The translations under genes and the position numbers were made by a program. This document shows positions 6,137-6,767 of a stretch of 6,767 nt of DNA, one piece after another. This DNA comes from Bacillota bacterium (GTDB taxonomy: Bacteria; Bacillota; Sulfobacillia; Sulfobacillales; Sulfobacillaceae), in contig JAMCTO010000144.1 in NCBI GenBank assembly GCA_023381095.1, positions 1 through 6,767 on the forward strand, given 5' to 3'. Below the pieces are notes generated by a model. That model made no database searches. It was not told where the DNA came from and saw only the letters and a program-made list of their open reading frames with translations. The stretch's first letter is position 1, and every line of letters starts with the position of its first letter.

Positions 6137-6767
6137 ATGAACAATTATAACGTGGTAGTGATGTGCTTGGATACGTTTCGATGGGATCTGTTGAACCATC
6201 GAGGGCCTTGGCCCGTATCTTTGCCAAACTTGGATGCGATACGCCAGGAAAGTGTAGAATTTATGAATGCATTCGGTGAGGCACAGCCGACGATTCCGAT
6301 AAGGCGAGCCTACTTTACCGGTCATCGATCGTTTCCCTGGCGATTCAACTACGATACAGAGGGCCTCTGGCCGACGGGCCGTGGATGGCATAAGATTCCA
6401 CCGCAACAAACGACTCTTGCGGAGAGGCTTTTAGACCACGGGTATCACACGGGATTAATTAGTGATACATACCACATGTTTAAACCAACCATGAATTTTA
6501 CCCGCGGCTTTCTTTCTTATGAGTTTGTTAGGGGATATGAAAGTGATAATTTTCGCGGGGGGGTGCTTTCACCAGACGCACTAAAGTCATTTGTGCGGGA
6601 TCCCGTACCCGCGAATCATCCGGTGTTGATGCAGTATCTCCTAAACGTTCGCGATCGAAAAGACGAGGAAGATTGGTTGACCGCTCAGGTGTTTCGCCGG
6701 GCAAGCCATTGGGTAGAGGACCATAAAACTGCAGAACCGTTTATGCTTTGGATCGATTCGTTTGGCC
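6137..6767 (+). CDS. Alkaline phosphatase/sulfatase-superfamily hydrolase, N-terminal part
   Basis: The first 210 codons are present and the gene runs off the right edge. The N-terminus VVVMCLDTFRWD (6-17) gives the strand and metal-binding Asp12 of the superfamily, and SLPNLDAI (28-35) is the usual follow-on. The active-site motif reads TIPIR (52-56) followed by RAYFTGHR. In sulfatases this position is Cys or Ser of C/S-x-P-x-R, converted to formylglycine; here it is Thr52, as in phosphatases and phosphodiesterases of the superfamily that use Thr directly. A phosphoester, phosphodiester or phosphonate substrate is therefore more likely than a sulfate ester. PPQQTTLAERLLDHGYHTGL and VEDHKTAEPFMLWIDSFG are typical of the fold. 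No signal peptide is present, so it should be cytoplasmic. It follows the amidase-like gene by 34 bases. The C-terminal metal ligands cannot be checked. Confidence 0.82.
   Translation, partial: MNNYNVVVMCLDTFRWDLLNHRGPWPVSLPNLDAIRQESVEFMNAFGEAQPTIPIRRAYFTGHRSFPWRFNYDTEGLWPTGRGWHKIPPQQTTLAERLLDHGYHTGLISDTYHMFKPTMNFTRGFLSYEFVRGYESDNFRGGVLSPDALKSFVRDPVPANHPVLMQYLLNVRDRKDEEDWLTAQVFRRASHWVEDHKTAEPFMLWIDSFG

Noticed and set aside
6103..6150. A 15-codon frame starting at the ATG at 6103.
   Set aside because: It overlaps the ribosome site and start of the next gene in another frame, and no Shine-Dalgarno sequence precedes it.
6137..6767. Annotating the last gene simply as a sulfatase.
   Set aside because: The key Cys/Ser is Thr, so sulfate ester hydrolysis through formylglycine is not supported.

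Overview
The window reads as a piece of a mid-GC Gram-positive (Bacillota-like) genome. The grounds are strong AGGAG-type ribosome sites, consensus sigma-A-like promoter boxes, and a gene set resembling the Bacillus subtilis muropeptide rescue locus (murQ-murR-murP-amiE-nagZ-namZ). A genus such as Sulfobacillus or Alicyclobacillus would fit, but that is a guess from overall flavour; nothing in the window fixes the taxon.

Left part (1-954): the window opens inside the left end of an IS3-family insertion sequence. On the minus strand, the first 18 codons of OrfA lie at 1-55 and the terminal inverted repeat ends at about 102. From 103 to about 885 there is no intact gene. Two stretches on the minus strand look like decayed or frameshifted coding sequence (125-467 and 626-884), and between them lie a GC-rich hairpin (446-478) and a compact array of three interlocked palindromes (523-560). 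A near-consensus promoter (TAGACA, 18 bp, TATAAT; 886-915) starts the operon. A TAATCA-GAAT-TGATTA dyad (912-927) covers its -10 box and predicted start.

Operon (955 to beyond 6767, all plus strand, tightly packed): (1) a putative five-bladed beta-propeller glycosidase-like protein; (2) an unusual fusion of a shrunken, motif-less GH3/NagZ-like region with a MurNAc-6-phosphate etherase (MurQ); (3) a ROK-family repressor with a winged helix-turn-helix and no kinase residues; (4) a cytoplasmic serine hydrolase of the beta-lactamase family resembling B. subtilis AmiE (YbbE); (5) the start of an alkaline phosphatase/sulfatase-superfamily enzyme with Thr where sulfatases carry the formylglycine Cys/Ser. 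The first two junctions overlap (TAATG; 17 bp) and the next two gaps are 18 and 34 bases, so the genes are probably cotranscribed.

Working model (inference): the cluster salvages cell-wall muropeptides. The serine hydrolase would remove peptide, MurQ would cleave the lactyl ether of MurNAc-6-P to give GlcNAc-6-P, and the ROK protein would sense an amino sugar and repress the promoter at 886-915. No intact NagZ, sugar kinase or transporter is visible. The propeller protein and the terminal phosphatase-like enzyme are the unexplained parts, and the GH3 remnant fused to MurQ is the most unusual feature.
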